From an uncultured Gammaproteobacteria bacterium (GTDB taxonomy: Bacteria; Pseudomonadota; Gammaproteobacteria; Pseudomonadales; Pseudohongiellaceae), in NCBI GenBank assembly GCA_913048385.1, contig CAJWVZ010000008.1:1-64000 (forward strand): DNA of 64,000 nt. The letters are read 5' to 3'. Positions within the stretch are counted from its first letter, which is position 1, and each line of letters starts with the position of its first letter. This document shows, one piece after another, positions 47,917-57,920 of this stretch. Made by a program: the position numbers and the translations under genes. The notes under the pieces are model-generated. The model did not search any database and was not told the origin of the DNA. It saw only the letters and a program-made list of their open reading frames with translations.

Positions 47917-48529
47917 TCTTTACTCCTTCTATAAAACGTTTCATTTTCAATAAATCTTTTTTCCCAGCACTTACCTCTACCCCACTACTAACATCGACTC
48001 CGAACGGTCGCACCGTGGTTATAGCTTCCACGACATTAGCCTCAGTAAGCCCACCGGCTAATATAGTCTTTCTCAACTGACAATCAGATAACACCCCAGC
48101 CAGCTCCCAATCGAATGTTTCTCCGGTACCGCCCATTCCCCTAGGGCTATCAGCATCTAATAAAATCATATCTGCAGTCTCATATTTTCTAAAAACATCC
48201 TCGATACTCTTTGAGTCGCGAACTCGGCTTGCTTGAATCTGTGGCATCCCAAAACTATTGCAAAATTCTCGATCTTCGTCTCCGTGGAACTGAAGACAGT
48301 CAATGAGTCCAGTATCAAGAACTCTCTCAACCTCCTCTCGCGCTGGATTGACGAATAGGGCGACTCTATCTGCGTCTGTTCTGTCACTGCCTAAGATCAT
48401 TCGCAATTCATTTGGGTTTAAAGCTCTCGGACTTTTAGAATAAAAAACGAACCCTAAGGCATCTGCCCCCCAATTCATTGCGCTCTCTGCATCCTCAGCC
48501 GTGGTTATCCCGCATATCTTTACCCACAT
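47909..48529 (-). CDS. trpF: Phosphoribosylanthranilate isomerase
   Basis: A TIM-barrel enzyme for the Amadori step of tryptophan synthesis. It begins VKICGIT, with the general base Cys, followed by [37 protein letters not shown] with the general acid Asp, and [16 protein letters not shown]. The 206 residues are a monofunctional form, unlike the TrpC-TrpF fusion of E. coli. It overlaps trpB by 8 bases. An isolated TATAAT lies 25 bases upstream, in the 80-base gap after truA. Confidence 0.96.
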   Translation of the reverse strand: MWVKICGITTAEDAESAMNWGADALGFVFYSKSPRALNPNELRMILGSDRTDADRVALFVNPAREEVERVLDTGLIDCLQFHGDEDREFCNSFGMPQIQASRVRDSKSIEDVFRKYETADMILLDADSPRGMGGTGETFDWELAGVLSDCQLRKTILAGGLTEANVVEAITTVRPFGVDVSSGVEVSAGKKDLLKMKRFIEGVKSV

Positions 48530-48553
48530 CTTAGATTCTTACCTCATCGTTTT

Positions 48554-48559
48554 ATTATA
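48554..48559 (-). promoter_or_regulatory. Candidate -10 box before trpF
   Basis: A perfect TATAAT on the minus strand in the truA-trpF spacer. No matching -35 box is present at standard spacing; GGG directly precedes it. If used, transcription would start about 18 bases before trpF and could drive trpFBA-accD-folC separately. Confidence 0.3.
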
Positions 48560-48609
48560 CCCATCTAGCACTCGGAAATTCTGTAAATTACCTTTGACAA
48601 ACCTGTGCT

Positions 48610-49422
48610 CTAGATAAAACCTGCCAAGACAGGGGGAGCACTAGGAAGAGCTGGCAATGCGCATTCAGCGGAGTAAGAAACTCCAGTGAGGTAAAGGCCG
48701 TGCGGGGGCGATGTTATCCCAGCTTTCGTCCTATCTCTCTGATCCAAAACAACTTTCACCCAAGATATCGGGCAATCACCACTGCCAACCGATATCAACG
48801 TCCCCACAATGTTTCGCACCATATGTTGGAGAAATGCGTTTGCAACAACCGTAATGACCACATAATCGGCGTACCTAATCACAGACACCCTCTTTACGTT
48901 TCTATTCGGACTCTTAGATTGACAACCGGCAGCTCTAAACGAGGTAAAATCGTGTTCCCCAACCAAGGCCTGAGCCGCTTCATGCATGGCCTCAACGTCA
49001 AGCTCCTGTGAAATATGTGTCACTTTCCCATTTAGAAATGCGCTCGACACATCTCGATTTCGGATAACATACATATACCGGCGAGCAACAGCTGAAAATC
49101 GAGCACTAAAATCATTATTGACGGTCCTAACCCATAAAATACGGATTGATCTTGGCAATTGGCTATTGACCCCAACGGTCCAAGCCTTTGCGCCACGATC
49201 CACAAAACAATCGAAGTGCACTACCTGCTGAGTAGCGTGGACACCAGCATCAGTTCTTCCTGCGCAAACAGTAACAATTTCATCTCCAGCTATTTTTGAT
49301 AGCCCCTCCTCGACAGTCTGCTGAACCGTAATCGGAGCATTATCACCCTGACGTTGCCACCCAGAAAAACCAGAACCGTCATACTCGAGTCCTAAGACAA
49401 AACGCGTAACCTGCTGACTCAT
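48610..49422 (-). CDS. truA: tRNA pseudouridine(38-40) synthase
   Basis: TruA converts uridines 38-40 in the anticodon arm to pseudouridine. The start LGLEYDGSGFSGWQRQ and the catalytic D58 in CAGRTDAGVHATQQVVHF are diagnostic. FTSFRAAGCQSKSP and FLQHMVRNIVGTL follow. The 270 residues equal E. coli. It lies between fimV and trpF, the same neighbours as in Pseudomonas. Confidence 0.97.
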   Translation of the reverse strand: MSQQVTRFVLGLEYDGSGFSGWQRQGDNAPITVQQTVEEGLSKIAGDEIVTVCAGRTDAGVHATQQVVHFDCFVDRGAKAWTVGVNSQLPRSIRILWVRTVNNDFSARFSAVARRYMYVIRNRDVSSAFLNGKVTHISQELDVEAMHEAAQALVGEHDFTSFRAAGCQSKSPNRNVKRVSVIRYADYVVITVVANAFLQHMVRNIVGTLISVGSGDCPISWVKVVLDQRDRTKAGITSPPHGLYLTGVSYSAECALPALPSAPPVLAGFI

Positions 49423-49440
49423 GCTCTAAAAACTCACAAG

Positions 49441-50598
49441 CTATTCGTCAGTATCACGGGCATTATCAGAATCTAACAAGCCTTTCATTAGATTCTCCGC
49501 CTCAACTCGTTGGGTCTCATTAGCGCTTCCAACAACCTCACCAAGAAGTTTCCGCACACTCTCCATGTCTCCCATCTTCGAATATGCATAAGCCAACTCT
49601 AACTTGGTCGCGATCTCAACTTCAGACGCTGTATCGTCCGCACTCAACCCGGGTTCTTGGTCATCGAGAGTTTCGGGACTTTTAAGCTGGACTTCCGATA
49701 CGGGCTCTCTATGAGGCCCACTTATTTCATTGCTTTTAATCCTCGAGCCCGGCTGAATGCTACCTGAAAAATTTGCATCTTTGTTCAATTCCTTCGCCAG
49801 CGAAGATGTCTCTCCCTGGTCAACAGATTTAGGATCGTAGTTCTCTCTTCGTCGTCGCATCCAGAATAAACCCAAAACCGAAACAACTACGACCCCAACA
49901 AAAGCGCCAAACAGCAAGCCAGGCTGCAATTGAACTCTCTGACTCTGCAAAGAAACAATCTCTTCAAAATCAGAGATAGCGCCAAGATCTGGCGGCTCGT
50001 CAACCATTTTAATTTCCTGTGCAGTTTCTAGCTGCAAATCCAACGAAGCAATTTGTAGTTTAAGCGAAGAGACCTCTTCATCAGTCTCAATGAGCCTGGC
50101 GGATAAGCTCGTGAGCCTATTTGAAAGAGCCACATTTTCCGCATCCTGAACCCGTATCTGTTGTTCCAGCTCAGCGATGCGAACATCGAGGGCAGCGCTC
50201 CGGTTCATGAGCTCAAACAGTCCCTCTGAATCTTCTGGAATTATTATCGAATAAAGTTCATTCTGTCGCCTAACCTCAGCCATTGCCTCCTGCTGCGACA
50301 ATCTCTGTGCCTCAGTCATGATCGGGCGCACGAGTGTCACCCCAGCATAAAGCCCATTGATATTTCTTTTTTTAAAGGCTTCTGGGTTAAGTCTCTGAAA
50401 AGCCAACATAACCTGCTGCGGGCTCACGCTTTCACCAGGAAAAAGGTCCTTTGATAAACTGTAAAGAGTATCGCCTCGCTCTACCTCTAACGACGGCAAA
50501 TTTAACGTTTCGCTTAACGCGAATACATGCCCGTAAAATATTGATAATATTAGATTAAATACCAGAGCACGAGCTACTAATAGAAAATATTGCCGCAT
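49441..50598 (-). CDS. fimV: FimV/HubP-family polar hub protein (short form)
   Basis: A 385-residue membrane protein of the FimV family, which organises the cell pole and type IV pili or flagella. A signal sequence (about 1-27), the FimV N-terminal LysM-like domain (LEVERGDTLYSLSKDLFP, LNPEAFKKRNINGLYAGVTL), a coiled coil (about 120-210), a single membrane helix (GAFVGVVVVSVLGLFWMRRRR) and the FimV C-terminal TPR-like motif (ATKLELAYAYSKMGDMESVR) are visible. It is much shorter than Pseudomonas FimV (over 900 residues). The ATG at 50598 follows AAGGGAAG. It sits between asd and truA, as in Pseudomonas. Confidence 0.88.
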   Translation of the reverse strand: MRQYFLLVARALVFNLILSIFYGHVFALSETLNLPSLEVERGDTLYSLSKDLFPGESVSPQQVMLAFQRLNPEAFKKRNINGLYAGVTLVRPIMTEAQRLSQQEAMAEVRRQNELYSIIIPEDSEGLFELMNRSAALDVRIAELEQQIRVQDAENVALSNRLTSLSARLIETDEEVSSLKLQIASLDLQLETAQEIKMVDEPPDLGAISDFEEIVSLQSQRVQLQPGLLFGAFVGVVVVSVLGLFWMRRRRENYDPKSVDQGETSSLAKELNKDANFSGSIQPGSRIKSNEISGPHREPVSEVQLKSPETLDDQEPGLSADDTASEVEIATKLELAYAYSKMGDMESVRKLLGEVVGSANETQRVEAENLMKGLLDSDNARDTDE

Positions 50599-50664
50599 AT
50601 CAGTTTGTTCTTCCCTTATTAACGTTCGAGAGCGCAGCACCACATACTTCCGCAAAACACTTCC

Positions 50665-51684
50665 TTACAAATACTTCTTAATCAGCGATTCGGCTATCTG
50701 AATAGAATTGAGCGCCGCACCCTTTCGAATGTTGTCAGATACTAGCCAAAGGCTTAACCCGTTCTCAAGAGAAATGTCTCTCCGAACTCGTCCCACGTAA
50801 ACGGGGTTCGAGTCAGTGGCTTCTGTAACCGGAGTCGGGTAACTGCCACTTTCCAGCGCGTCCACGAGTTCAATCCCCTCGGCCTGTTCTAGCAGACTCA
50901 TTATGGCTCTTAGATCAACAGGTTTTACCGTTTCAATCTGTACCGCTTCACAATGACCATAAAAAACAGGAACCCGAGCGCAAGTCGCGCTTACTAAAAT
51001 ATTGGGATCCTCAAATATTTTTTGAGTCTCCCAGACCATTTTCATTTCCTCTTTTGTGTAACCGTTCTCAAGAAAAACATCTATTTGCGGTAGAACGTTA
51101 AAGGCAATCTGTTTTGGATAGACCTTTGGTTCCGCGGGCTGACCGTTTAGCAAAGCCGCTGTTTGTCCCGCAAGCTCTTCGATAGCGCTCTTGCCACTTC
51201 CTGAGACAGCCTGATAGGTCGCAATATTCAGCCTTTTTATACCAACCGCTTCATAGATCGGTTTTAAAGCTACTACTAAGCCTATTGTGGAGCAGTTAGG
51301 GTTTGCGATAATGTTCCTCTTCGAAAAGTCTCCTATAGCCTCGCCGTTGACTTCTGGGACAACAAGCGGAATATCAGCGTCGTAACGAAAATGCGAGGTA
51401 TTGTCGACAACAATACAGCCGGCCGCAGCGGCTTTTGGCGCATATTCAGCCGATACCTCTCCACCGGCAGAAAACAACCCAATATGCGCTCGGGCAAAAT
51501 CAAAGTCAGCAAGATCCGTCACCATTATTGATTTGTTACCAAACATAACCTTGGTACCCGCCGATCGCTCGCTCGCGAGCAAAAATAACTCCCCCACAGG
51601 GAATTTTCGCTCATCAAGAATATTAACCAGCGCTTCCCCGACGGCACCAGTGGCGCCTACTATCGCAATATTAAAGACATCCAT
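50665..51684 (-). CDS. asd: Aspartate-semialdehyde dehydrogenase
   Basis: Asd reduces aspartyl phosphate to the semialdehyde for lysine, threonine, methionine and diaminopimelate synthesis. The NADP site is VGATGAVGEAL at 9-19. The catalytic C131 is in NPNCSTIGLV, with QAVSGSGKSA and the later GHCEAVQIE containing the His. The 339 residues fit the Gram-positive-like and Pseudomonas second-type enzymes. It lies 18 bases after leuD, where Pseudomonas has leuB between leuD and asd. Confidence 0.96.
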   Translation of the reverse strand: MDVFNIAIVGATGAVGEALVNILDERKFPVGELFLLASERSAGTKVMFGNKSIMVTDLADFDFARAHIGLFSAGGEVSAEYAPKAAAAGCIVVDNTSHFRYDADIPLVVPEVNGEAIGDFSKRNIIANPNCSTIGLVVALKPIYEAVGIKRLNIATYQAVSGSGKSAIEELAGQTAALLNGQPAEPKVYPKQIAFNVLPQIDVFLENGYTKEEMKMVWETQKIFEDPNILVSATCARVPVFYGHCEAVQIETVKPVDLRAIMSLLEQAEGIELVDALESGSYPTPVTEATDSNPVYVGRVRRDISLENGLSLWLVSDNIRKGAALNSIQIAESLIKKYL

Positions 51685-51702
51685 TTTCGCATGAGCCTCT
51701 AG

Positions 51703-52347
51703 CTATTTGAGTGTAAAATAAAAAGGAGAGGTCGCTCGCCAATTATTTTCAAATTGCCTAATGCGTTCCGCATCGCGCATTGTTATTCCAATATCATCCA
51801 ACCCATTCAACAAACAGTGCTTTCTGGACGGTTCAATCTCGAAATTTATAATATCTCCATCCGGCTTCTTAATGCCTTGCGTCTCTAGATCTATGCACAA
51901 CGCAAAGCCTGGGGTCGCCTCTACATCTTTAAAAAGAGATTCTACTATTTCCCTATTAAGAACAATGGGTAACAAACCGTTCTTGAAGCAGTTATTGAAA
52001 AATATATCTGCAAAACTCGGGGCCAATATCGCCCTAAATCCGTAGTCATCGAGCGCCCACGGTGCATGCTCTCTGCTTGAGCCGCACCCAAAGTTTTCTC
52101 GGGCCAACAAGATACGAGCATCCGCATACCGTGCCTGATTGAGAACAAAATCTTCATTAATTGGCCGCTGGCTGTTGTCGGCATCCGGCTTGCCCTTATC
52201 TTTGTAACGATGCTCATCAAAAAGATTTACTCCAAAACCAGTTCTCTTAATCGATTTCAAGAATTGCTTAGGGATTATAAAGTCTGTATCAACATTCGCT
52301 CTATCGAGGGGTAAAACCAAACCCGTCACTGAACTAAATTTTTTCAT
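51703..52347 (-). CDS. leuD: 3-isopropylmalate dehydratase small subunit
   Basis: LeuD, with LeuC, isomerises 2- to 3-isopropylmalate in leucine synthesis. [20 protein letters not shown] and [21 protein letters not shown] are the swivel-domain signatures. The 214 residues are the proteobacterial length. The ATG at 52347 follows GGAAAT 6-7 bases away; a TTG at 52365 would add 6 residues. leuC is 53 bases upstream. Confidence 0.95.
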   Translation of the reverse strand: MKKFSSVTGLVLPLDRANVDTDFIIPKQFLKSIKRTGFGVNLFDEHRYKDKGKPDADNSQRPINEDFVLNQARYADARILLARENFGCGSSREHAPWALDDYGFRAILAPSFADIFFNNCFKNGLLPIVLNREIVESLFKDVEATPGFALCIDLETQGIKKPDGDIINFEIEPSRKHCLLNGLDDIGITMRDAERIRQFENNWRATSPFYFTLK

Positions 52348-52400
52348 TTCTATTTCCGTTTTCAAACAAATTCAATACTTTATACCGACTGTTAGAGCGC

Positions 52401-53819
52401 TTAAAGCGCACTGACATCAACGAACCGCCCATGTATAGCAGCCGCAGCAGCCATCGCGGGACTTACCAAGTGCGTCCGACCGCCAAAACCCTGCCTTCCC
52501 TCAAAATTTCGATTCGAAGTAGACGCGCAGTGCTTCCCAGCGCCCAATTGATCCGCATTCATGGCTAAACACATAGAACAGCCAGGCTCACGCCATTCGA
52601 GGCCCGCCTCGATAAATACCTTGTCTAACCCCTCTTCCTCAGCTTTCTGTTTTACAAGCCCAGAACCCGGAACAACCATTGCAACTTCAACCGTTTCAGC
52701 CTTGTGTTTTCCCTTTACCATAGCTGCCGCTTCTCTCAAATCCTCAATACGCGAATTAGTACAAGATCCTATAAATATACAATCCAGCCTTATATCACTG
52801 ATTGCCATTCCGCTCTTTAACCCCATATACGCCAATGCTTGCTGGTAATTTGCCTGTTTGCTCTTTTCGATTTCCTCAGAGATGAGAGGTACTCGCCCAT
52901 TAACTGAAACAACCATTTCTGGAGACGTGCCCCAAGTTACTTGAGGCTCTATTTCGGCCGCATTCAGCTCTAAAACGCTGTCAAAAACCGCACCCTCGTC
53001 ACTCTTAAGCTCCATCCATGCGGAGGCCGCTTCATCCCAAAGATCACCTGATGGAGCGAATGGTCTACCCTTAATGTATTCTAAAGTTTTCTTATCGCAA
53101 GCAACTAACCCCGCCCTGGCACCGGCTTCAATCGCCATATTGCAAACAGTCATTCGCCCCTCTACCGAAAGACCCTCAATTGCGTCACCACCAAACTCAA
53201 TCGTATATCCAGTGCCACCGGCGGTGCCTAGCTCACCAATTATTGCCAATACTATATCCTTCGCAGTAACACCTTTTTTCAATTGACCGCTGACCCTGAC
53301 AAGCATATTTTTCGCTTTTTGTGCTATTAAACACTGGGTTGCAAGCACGTGTTCAACCTCAGACGTACCAATACCATGAGCAAGAGCACCGAGTGCACCG
53401 TGAGTTGAAGTGTGAGAGTCACCACAAACTATGGTCATCCCAGGGAGGGTTGCCCCTTGTTCCGGTCCAACGACATGAACTATCCCTTGACGAATGTCAT
53501 TCATATCCATCTCTAAAATGCCGAATTCTCTGCAATTGTCATCCAGAGTAGCTACCTGAATTTTTGAAACTGGGTCTTTAATGCCCTCAAGTCCTTGACT
53601 TCGCTCGCTCTTAGTCGTGGGGATATTGTGATCGGGCGTCGCAAAGTTTGCGTCCGCTCTCCAAGGTGTCCTGCCCGCTAAGCGCAAGCCCTCGAACGCC
53701 TGAGGCGAAGTGACCTCATGTATCAGATGTCGATCAATATACAACAAGGCTGTTCCATCATCCCGCTGAAGGACAAGATGGTTACTCCAAAGTTTATCGT
53801 AAAGAGTTTTACTACTCAT
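52401..53819 (-). CDS. leuC: 3-isopropylmalate dehydratase large subunit
   Basis: The iron-sulfur subunit of isopropylmalate isomerase, 472 residues. The [4Fe-4S] ligands are in [14 protein letters not shown] and [33 protein letters not shown] is a further aconitase-family signature. I chose the ATG at 53819 over a GTG at 53825. The upstream neighbour on the same strand is aroC. No regulator of leucine synthesis or attenuator peptide was noticed in the 56-base gap. Confidence 0.96.
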   Translation of the reverse strand: MSSKTLYDKLWSNHLVLQRDDGTALLYIDRHLIHEVTSPQAFEGLRLAGRTPWRADANFATPDHNIPTTKSERSQGLEGIKDPVSKIQVATLDDNCREFGILEMDMNDIRQGIVHVVGPEQGATLPGMTIVCGDSHTSTHGALGALAHGIGTSEVEHVLATQCLIAQKAKNMLVRVSGQLKKGVTAKDIVLAIIGELGTAGGTGYTIEFGGDAIEGLSVEGRMTVCNMAIEAGARAGLVACDKKTLEYIKGRPFAPSGDLWDEAASAWMELKSDEGAVFDSVLELNAAEIEPQVTWGTSPEMVVSVNGRVPLISEEIEKSKQANYQQALAYMGLKSGMAISDIRLDCIFIGSCTNSRIEDLREAAAMVKGKHKAETVEVAMVVPGSGLVKQKAEEEGLDKVFIEAGLEWREPGCSMCLAMNADQLGAGKHCASTSNRNFEGRQGFGGRTHLVSPAMAAAAAIHGRFVDVSAL

Positions 53820-53875
53820 TCCCACTACCTTTATTAATTAACTATAGAAATCTCAGGTAAATATATGATTTATTG

Positions 53876-54937
53876 TTAAATTCTATTCTGTGCTCGATCT
53901 CGCAACAAGTGGTCCATAACAATCAGAGCTACCATCGCCTCTGCTATGGGTGTTGCACGAATCCCTACGCATGGATCATGTCTGCCAGTAGTGACAACAT
54001 CCTGCTCTTCTCCACGCACATTTATTGATCGGCCGGGCAGCCTGATACTGGAGGTCGGTTTCAGCGCAATACTAGCAAGAATATCTTGCCCGCTCGAAAT
54101 ACCCCCAAGAATTCCGCCAGCGTTGTTCGACAAAAACCCGTGCTGGCTTAATTCATCCCGGTGCTCACTACCTTTCTGCGTAATTGAAGCAAATCCAGAG
54201 CCTATCTCTACACCTTTTACAGCGTTTATGCTCATCAACGCTTTTGCAATATCAGCATCCAATCGATCGAATACGGGCTCACCCAACCCGACAGGAATAT
54301 TTGATGCAACAACATTTACTCGAGCCCCAATTGAATTACCCTCTTTGGTCAAAGCCGCCATATACTCTTCCATTTCGGCGACCTTTGTTACATCGGGACA
54401 AAAGAAAGGATTTTCCTCTATTTCTTCAAAATCAATCTTTTCGACGACAATTGGTCCCAATTGTGACAAATAGCCTCTAATTTTTATCTGAAAATTCAAT
54501 TCTAAGTATTTTTTTGCGATTGCACCAGCCGCGACCCGCATCGCTGTTTCTCTGGCAGAAGACCTTCCACCCCCGCGATAATCGCGGACACCATATTTTT
54601 TCCAATAAGTAAAATCTGCATGCGCAGGCCGAAATTGATCCTTAATTTTACTGTAGTCCTTCGTCCTGTGATCTGTATTTTCGATCAATAAGCCGATAGG
54701 CGTCCCGGTTGTTTTACCCTCGAAAACGCCGGATAAAATCTTAACAATGTCCCCTTCTCTTCTTTGAGTGGTAAAGCGTGACTGCCCCGGCTTTCGCCGA
54801 TCAAGGTCGTGCTGCATATCCTTTGTTTCTAGCGGCAAACCTGGGGGGCACCCATCAACGATACAGCCCAAAGCAGGCCCATGACTTTCGCCAAAGCTCG
54901 TAACCGTAAAGTTCTTACCAAGCGTATTTCCTGACAT
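53876..54937 (-). CDS. aroC: Chorismate synthase
   Basis: AroC eliminates phosphate from EPSP to make chorismate with reduced FMN. Signatures are [18 protein letters not shown] near the N-terminus, [17 protein letters not shown], and [20 protein letters not shown]. The 353 residues match E. coli (361). The ATG at 54937 follows TTGGAAC 8 bases away; a TTG at 54949 is the alternative. It lies directly after prmB, the same order as in E. coli and Pseudomonas. Confidence 0.97.
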   Translation of the reverse strand: MSGNTLGKNFTVTSFGESHGPALGCIVDGCPPGLPLETKDMQHDLDRRKPGQSRFTTQRREGDIVKILSGVFEGKTTGTPIGLLIENTDHRTKDYSKIKDQFRPAHADFTYWKKYGVRDYRGGGRSSARETAMRVAAGAIAKKYLELNFQIKIRGYLSQLGPIVVEKIDFEEIEENPFFCPDVTKVAEMEEYMAALTKEGNSIGARVNVVASNIPVGLGEPVFDRLDADIAKALMSINAVKGVEIGSGFASITQKGSEHRDELSQHGFLSNNAGGILGGISSGQDILASIALKPTSSIRLPGRSINVRGEEQDVVTTGRHDPCVGIRATPIAEAMVALIVMDHLLRDRAQNRI

Positions 54938-54985
54938 GATTTGTTCCAACTACCCGACCGTAAAGCCCGATTATAGCCTGCTTGA

Positions 54986-55861
54986 TCAAACAAAGCGCGC
55001 CTTATACTGGACAAGCTCAGCCCTTCTAATAGCCAGAACCCCCTCACCACCCATTCCAAATTCTAACCACAGTAAGGGAATATCTTTCAAGCGTTCAGAT
55101 AAGACTAAATGACTGTGACCGACCTCAAGGATAAGCACTCCGTTCTCCGTCAAAAATCTCTCCGCATCTTTCAGGATGCTCATCGGCAGCTCCAAGCCTT
55201 CATCGTCACTAACCAAGCCTAGTCTAGGCTCATGACCATATTCCATTGGAAGGGCATCACACTCTTCAGATGAAACATACGGAGGGTTTGCGAGGATTAA
55301 ATCAAACTTCTTTGATACTTTCATGAATAGGTTTGAATGGCTTGTCTGTACTCTACTTCCCAGATTATGGAGAGTAATATTTTTTTTACTAAGAGCCAAA
55401 GCATCTTCAGAAATATCAACTAAGTCCACTTGAGCGCGAGGATATTGAATAGCAGCAGCAATACCAATACAGCCTCCACCACAGCAGAGGTCCAGGATTT
55501 GCTGTGGCGCAAAGTCAAGCACACCGGCAAACTCATTTTGAATTAATTCAGCAATAGGAGATCTCGGAATTAACGCTCGGCTATCACAAAAATACTCTCT
55601 CCCAGCAAACCAAGCACGACCAACAAGATATGCCACAGGCGTACGATTTATAATTCTCATTCGAACAAGCGTCTCAATCTGATTTATTTCCGATGCGGAA
55701 ACGGACCGAGTGGCAGATTCCTCAGTGTTGAAATCGAGATTCAATTTCGCATAAACTAGGAACGAGGCTTCATCATATGGATTGTCTGTCCCATGCCCAT
55801 AGCTGAGATGTTGGGCAGAAAATTTTGCAGCTACAACATTGATGTAATCGCAGACTCTCAT
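54986..55861 (-). CDS. prmB: Ribosomal protein L3 N5-glutamine methyltransferase
   Basis: PrmB methylates a glutamine of ribosomal protein L3. The SAM site LDLCCGGGCIG lies at 123-133 and the Gln-binding NPPY at 192-195. The N-terminal helical region with RTPVAYLVGRAWFAGREY (about 73-90) matches the PrmB/PrmC group. Adjacency to aroC favours PrmB over the release factor enzyme PrmC. At 291 residues it is a little shorter than E. coli (310). It is the first gene of the long minus block and is divergent from folE. Confidence 0.92.
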   Translation of the reverse strand: MRVCDYINVVAAKFSAQHLSYGHGTDNPYDEASFLVYAKLNLDFNTEESATRSVSASEINQIETLVRMRIINRTPVAYLVGRAWFAGREYFCDSRALIPRSPIAELIQNEFAGVLDFAPQQILDLCCGGGCIGIAAAIQYPRAQVDLVDISEDALALSKKNITLHNLGSRVQTSHSNLFMKVSKKFDLILANPPYVSSEECDALPMEYGHEPRLGLVSDDEGLELPMSILKDAERFLTENGVLILEVGHSHLVLSERLKDIPLLWLEFGMGGEGVLAIRRAELVQYKARFV

Positions 55862-55947
55862 TTAGAAACCTATAAATGTTACGGTGATTAGCATTTGACA
55901 AACTAACCCGTATTCTAACCGCAAAACTGTAAACTAATGGATTAATT

Positions 55948-56490
55948 ATGAAAGATGCTTTCCATACTATACTTGAGGAAATTGGTGAGAATCCAAATCG
56001 TCCTGGACTGATTGACACGCCTAGCAGAGCTGCGAAAGCAATGCAGTATCTGACCCAAGGTTATTCGATGGACATAGATGAAGTCATCAATGGCGCATTA
56101 TTTCCCTCAGATACAGACGAGATGGTTATCGTAAAGGATATAGAACTATACTCGATGTGTGAGCATCATCTTCTTCCTTTTATTGGGAAATGCCACGTCG
56201 CATACCTTCCGAAAGGAAGGGTAATTGGTCTTTCAAAAATTGCAAGAATCGTAGATCTTTACGCCCGTCGACTGCAAATTCAAGAGAATCTAACTAACGA
56301 AATTGCCAACTGTATTCTTACACAAACCGAAGCCTCAGGCGCCGCGGTAATAATAGAAGCCCGACACATGTGTATGATGATGAGAGGAGTGCAAAAACAA
56401 AACTCTGTGATGAAAACATCGTGCATGCTCGGAGCTTTTCGAAAAAGCCAAAATACAAGGAACGAATTTTTATCTCTAATTAGTCGCTAA
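55948..56490 (+). CDS. folE: GTP cyclohydrolase I
   Basis: FolE converts GTP to dihydroneopterin triphosphate, the first step of folate synthesis. Zinc ligands are in [11 protein letters not shown] (C71, H74), with the third Cys in [30 protein letters not shown] and [12 protein letters not shown] are the classic core. The 180 residues fit the shorter Pseudomonas-type FolE. Divergent from prmB, it converges with the DUF4892 gene with a 4-base overlap. Confidence 0.96.
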   Translation: MKDAFHTILEEIGENPNRPGLIDTPSRAAKAMQYLTQGYSMDIDEVINGALFPSDTDEMVIVKDIELYSMCEHHLLPFIGKCHVAYLPKGRVIGLSKIARIVDLYARRLQIQENLTNEIANCILTQTEASGAAVIIEARHMCMMMRGVQKQNSVMKTSCMLGAFRKSQNTRNEFLSLISR

Positions 56491-57410
56491 TTTCGCACGA
56501 CCAATTCAACTCTGTCCCTGCAAATTTTTTGGCGACAATTTGGGGCTAATGGGCCAACTCCACGAGGCAATATTCGTTTAGGGTCTATGCCCTTTGCGAC
56601 CAGTTTTTCTACTAAAACCTCAGCTCTTTTTGTTGACGCTTGGATCAATTCAGATTCATTCAGATCAGTGGCTAGGTGCGCAACTAAATACACAAACAAA
56701 CTCTGATTTTCCTTAAGAAATTCATAGAGAAATGTAATGTCAGTCTTTTCCGAAAGATCATGAGAATTGGTAAACTGGATATGGGGCAAAATCACACTCC
56801 CCTCGGTAAGTGCTCTCGAGAGTATTGAGCTTTCGCTCAACGGTAACACAACCTCGTCATCTTTCACGGTCTCAAGGTAAGCGAAGACTTTCTTATTTCC
56901 CCGAGTGATGACGTACAGTGAAATGTAGTCTTCGGCGGACGATCTCCTAGCCGCAATGTAGAATTGATTCATTACGGGTCCATATAAGTTGCGTTTACCA
57001 AAAATGTCATTTGCCCAATAATTACTGCTTCCGCACGCCCTGCCCGAGCATTCAAACAAAATCTCATGCCCCTCAGCGAAAATTTGCTCCCGATAGAAAT
57101 TAAAAACCTCGGCGCCGCTAAATTCTTGATCTATCTTGTAAGTTGCTTTTACAACGTCACCCTGAAGCCTTCGCGAATCTTCCGGATTCACCTCCCCCCT
57201 CGTTCGTTGAAGAGTTCCAATCACTAAATCATGAGTTTGATTTTCAAGAATCTCAATCTCTAAAACCTCAGAATAAGAAAAAGGCTCCAACCAAATAGCT
57301 TCAGCTAATTGTAAGTCTTGTGATCTGAGCTCTGCGGAAAACACTGTAATGAGAAGCACTAGAACCGAGTTATAAAAAGAATATGGTTTAAACAAAGCCA
57401 CCTCTTCCAC
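56487..57410 (-). CDS. DUF4892 domain protein with OmpA-like C-terminus
   Basis: An exported protein of about 300 residues. A hydrophobic N-terminal segment ending near FSAELRSQ looks like a signal peptide. A DUF4892-type domain follows (about 40-190; [18 protein letters not shown] and QFYIAARR are typical). The C-terminal part resembles an OmpA peptidoglycan-binding domain: [28 protein letters not shown] and [13 protein letters not shown]. Four Cys residues suggest periplasmic disulfides. The start is uncertain: GTG at 57410 or, better for a signal peptide and preceded by GAAGAGG, TTG at 57395. Function unknown; anchoring in the cell envelope is likely. Confidence 0.78.
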   Translation of the reverse strand: MEEVALFKPYSFYNSVLVLLITVFSAELRSQDLQLAEAIWLEPFSYSEVLEIEILENQTHDLVIGTLQRTRGEVNPEDSRRLQGDVVKATYKIDQEFSGAEVFNFYREQIFAEGHEILFECSGRACGSSNYWANDIFGKRNLYGPVMNQFYIAARRSSAEDYISLYVITRGNKKVFAYLETVKDDEVVLPLSESSILSRALTEGSVILPHIQFTNSHDLSEKTDITFLYEFLKENQSLFVYLVAHLATDLNESELIQASTKRAEVLVEKLVAKGIDPKRILPRGVGPLAPNCRQKICRDRVELVVRN

Positions 57411-57450
57411 TAACCATCAAAAAATTTATTTCGCTCAATATTGCAAACCT

Positions 57451-57837
57451 CTAACTAGATTCAGAACCTTCGTGATCCAAAGACCCTTTGTCCTCAGCAT
57501 AATTTTCCATCTTTGAGAAAGCCTCATTTTGATCTTGGGTAAATGCTGGCTGAGCATTAGGAAAGGGATTAAATGGAAAGGGTTTAGCATCGCTGATGTA
57601 AGTGACGTAGTTTAAAATCTCTTGTATGTACAAAAACACCCTGACGCAAAGCTCTTTTAAGTTTATGTTAGGCTCGTTCGCAATTACGCTGAACAAGAAC
57701 TGGGTAAATATTACAATAATGACCAAAGGGATCAGCACAACGTACAGTAGAAATACAAACCCTGCGACAAGACCTAATCGAATCCAATTAGACGGCTTTA
57801 GAAGATTTTCTCCGATATTTCTTAGCGCATCTGACAT
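57451..57837 (-). CDS. DUF4389 membrane protein
   Basis: A 128-residue protein matching DUF4389. It starts with an amphipathic stretch (RNIGENLLKPSNWIRL), then a long hydrophobic region (about 22-50, one or two membrane helices). A conserved segment comes after it (LYIQEILNYVTYISDAKPFPFNPFP), then an acidic tail. AGGAGAAAG precedes the ATG. It lies between gpsA and the DUF4892 gene. No function is known; relatives often sit near lipid or cofactor genes. Confidence 0.8.
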   Translation of the reverse strand: MSDALRNIGENLLKPSNWIRLGLVAGFVFLLYVVLIPLVIIVIFTQFLFSVIANEPNINLKELCVRVFLYIQEILNYVTYISDAKPFPFNPFPNAQPAFTQDQNEAFSKMENYAEDKGSLDHEGSESS

Positions 57838-57920
57838 GACTTTCTCCTTCCACAGTATTTGGTATAAGTTATATTAAACAAAAAACCGCCTGTAACGTCG
57901 ACATTTATCGACTTATACCG

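Noticed and set aside
53946-54473. 175-codon open frame opposite aroC
   Set aside because: It is fully antisense to the well-supported chorismate synthase and encodes no known motif.
57880-57912. GTCGA/TCGAC hairpin followed by TTTTTT downstream of gpsA
   Set aside because: The T-run begins about 11 bases after the stem, too far for an intrinsic terminator.
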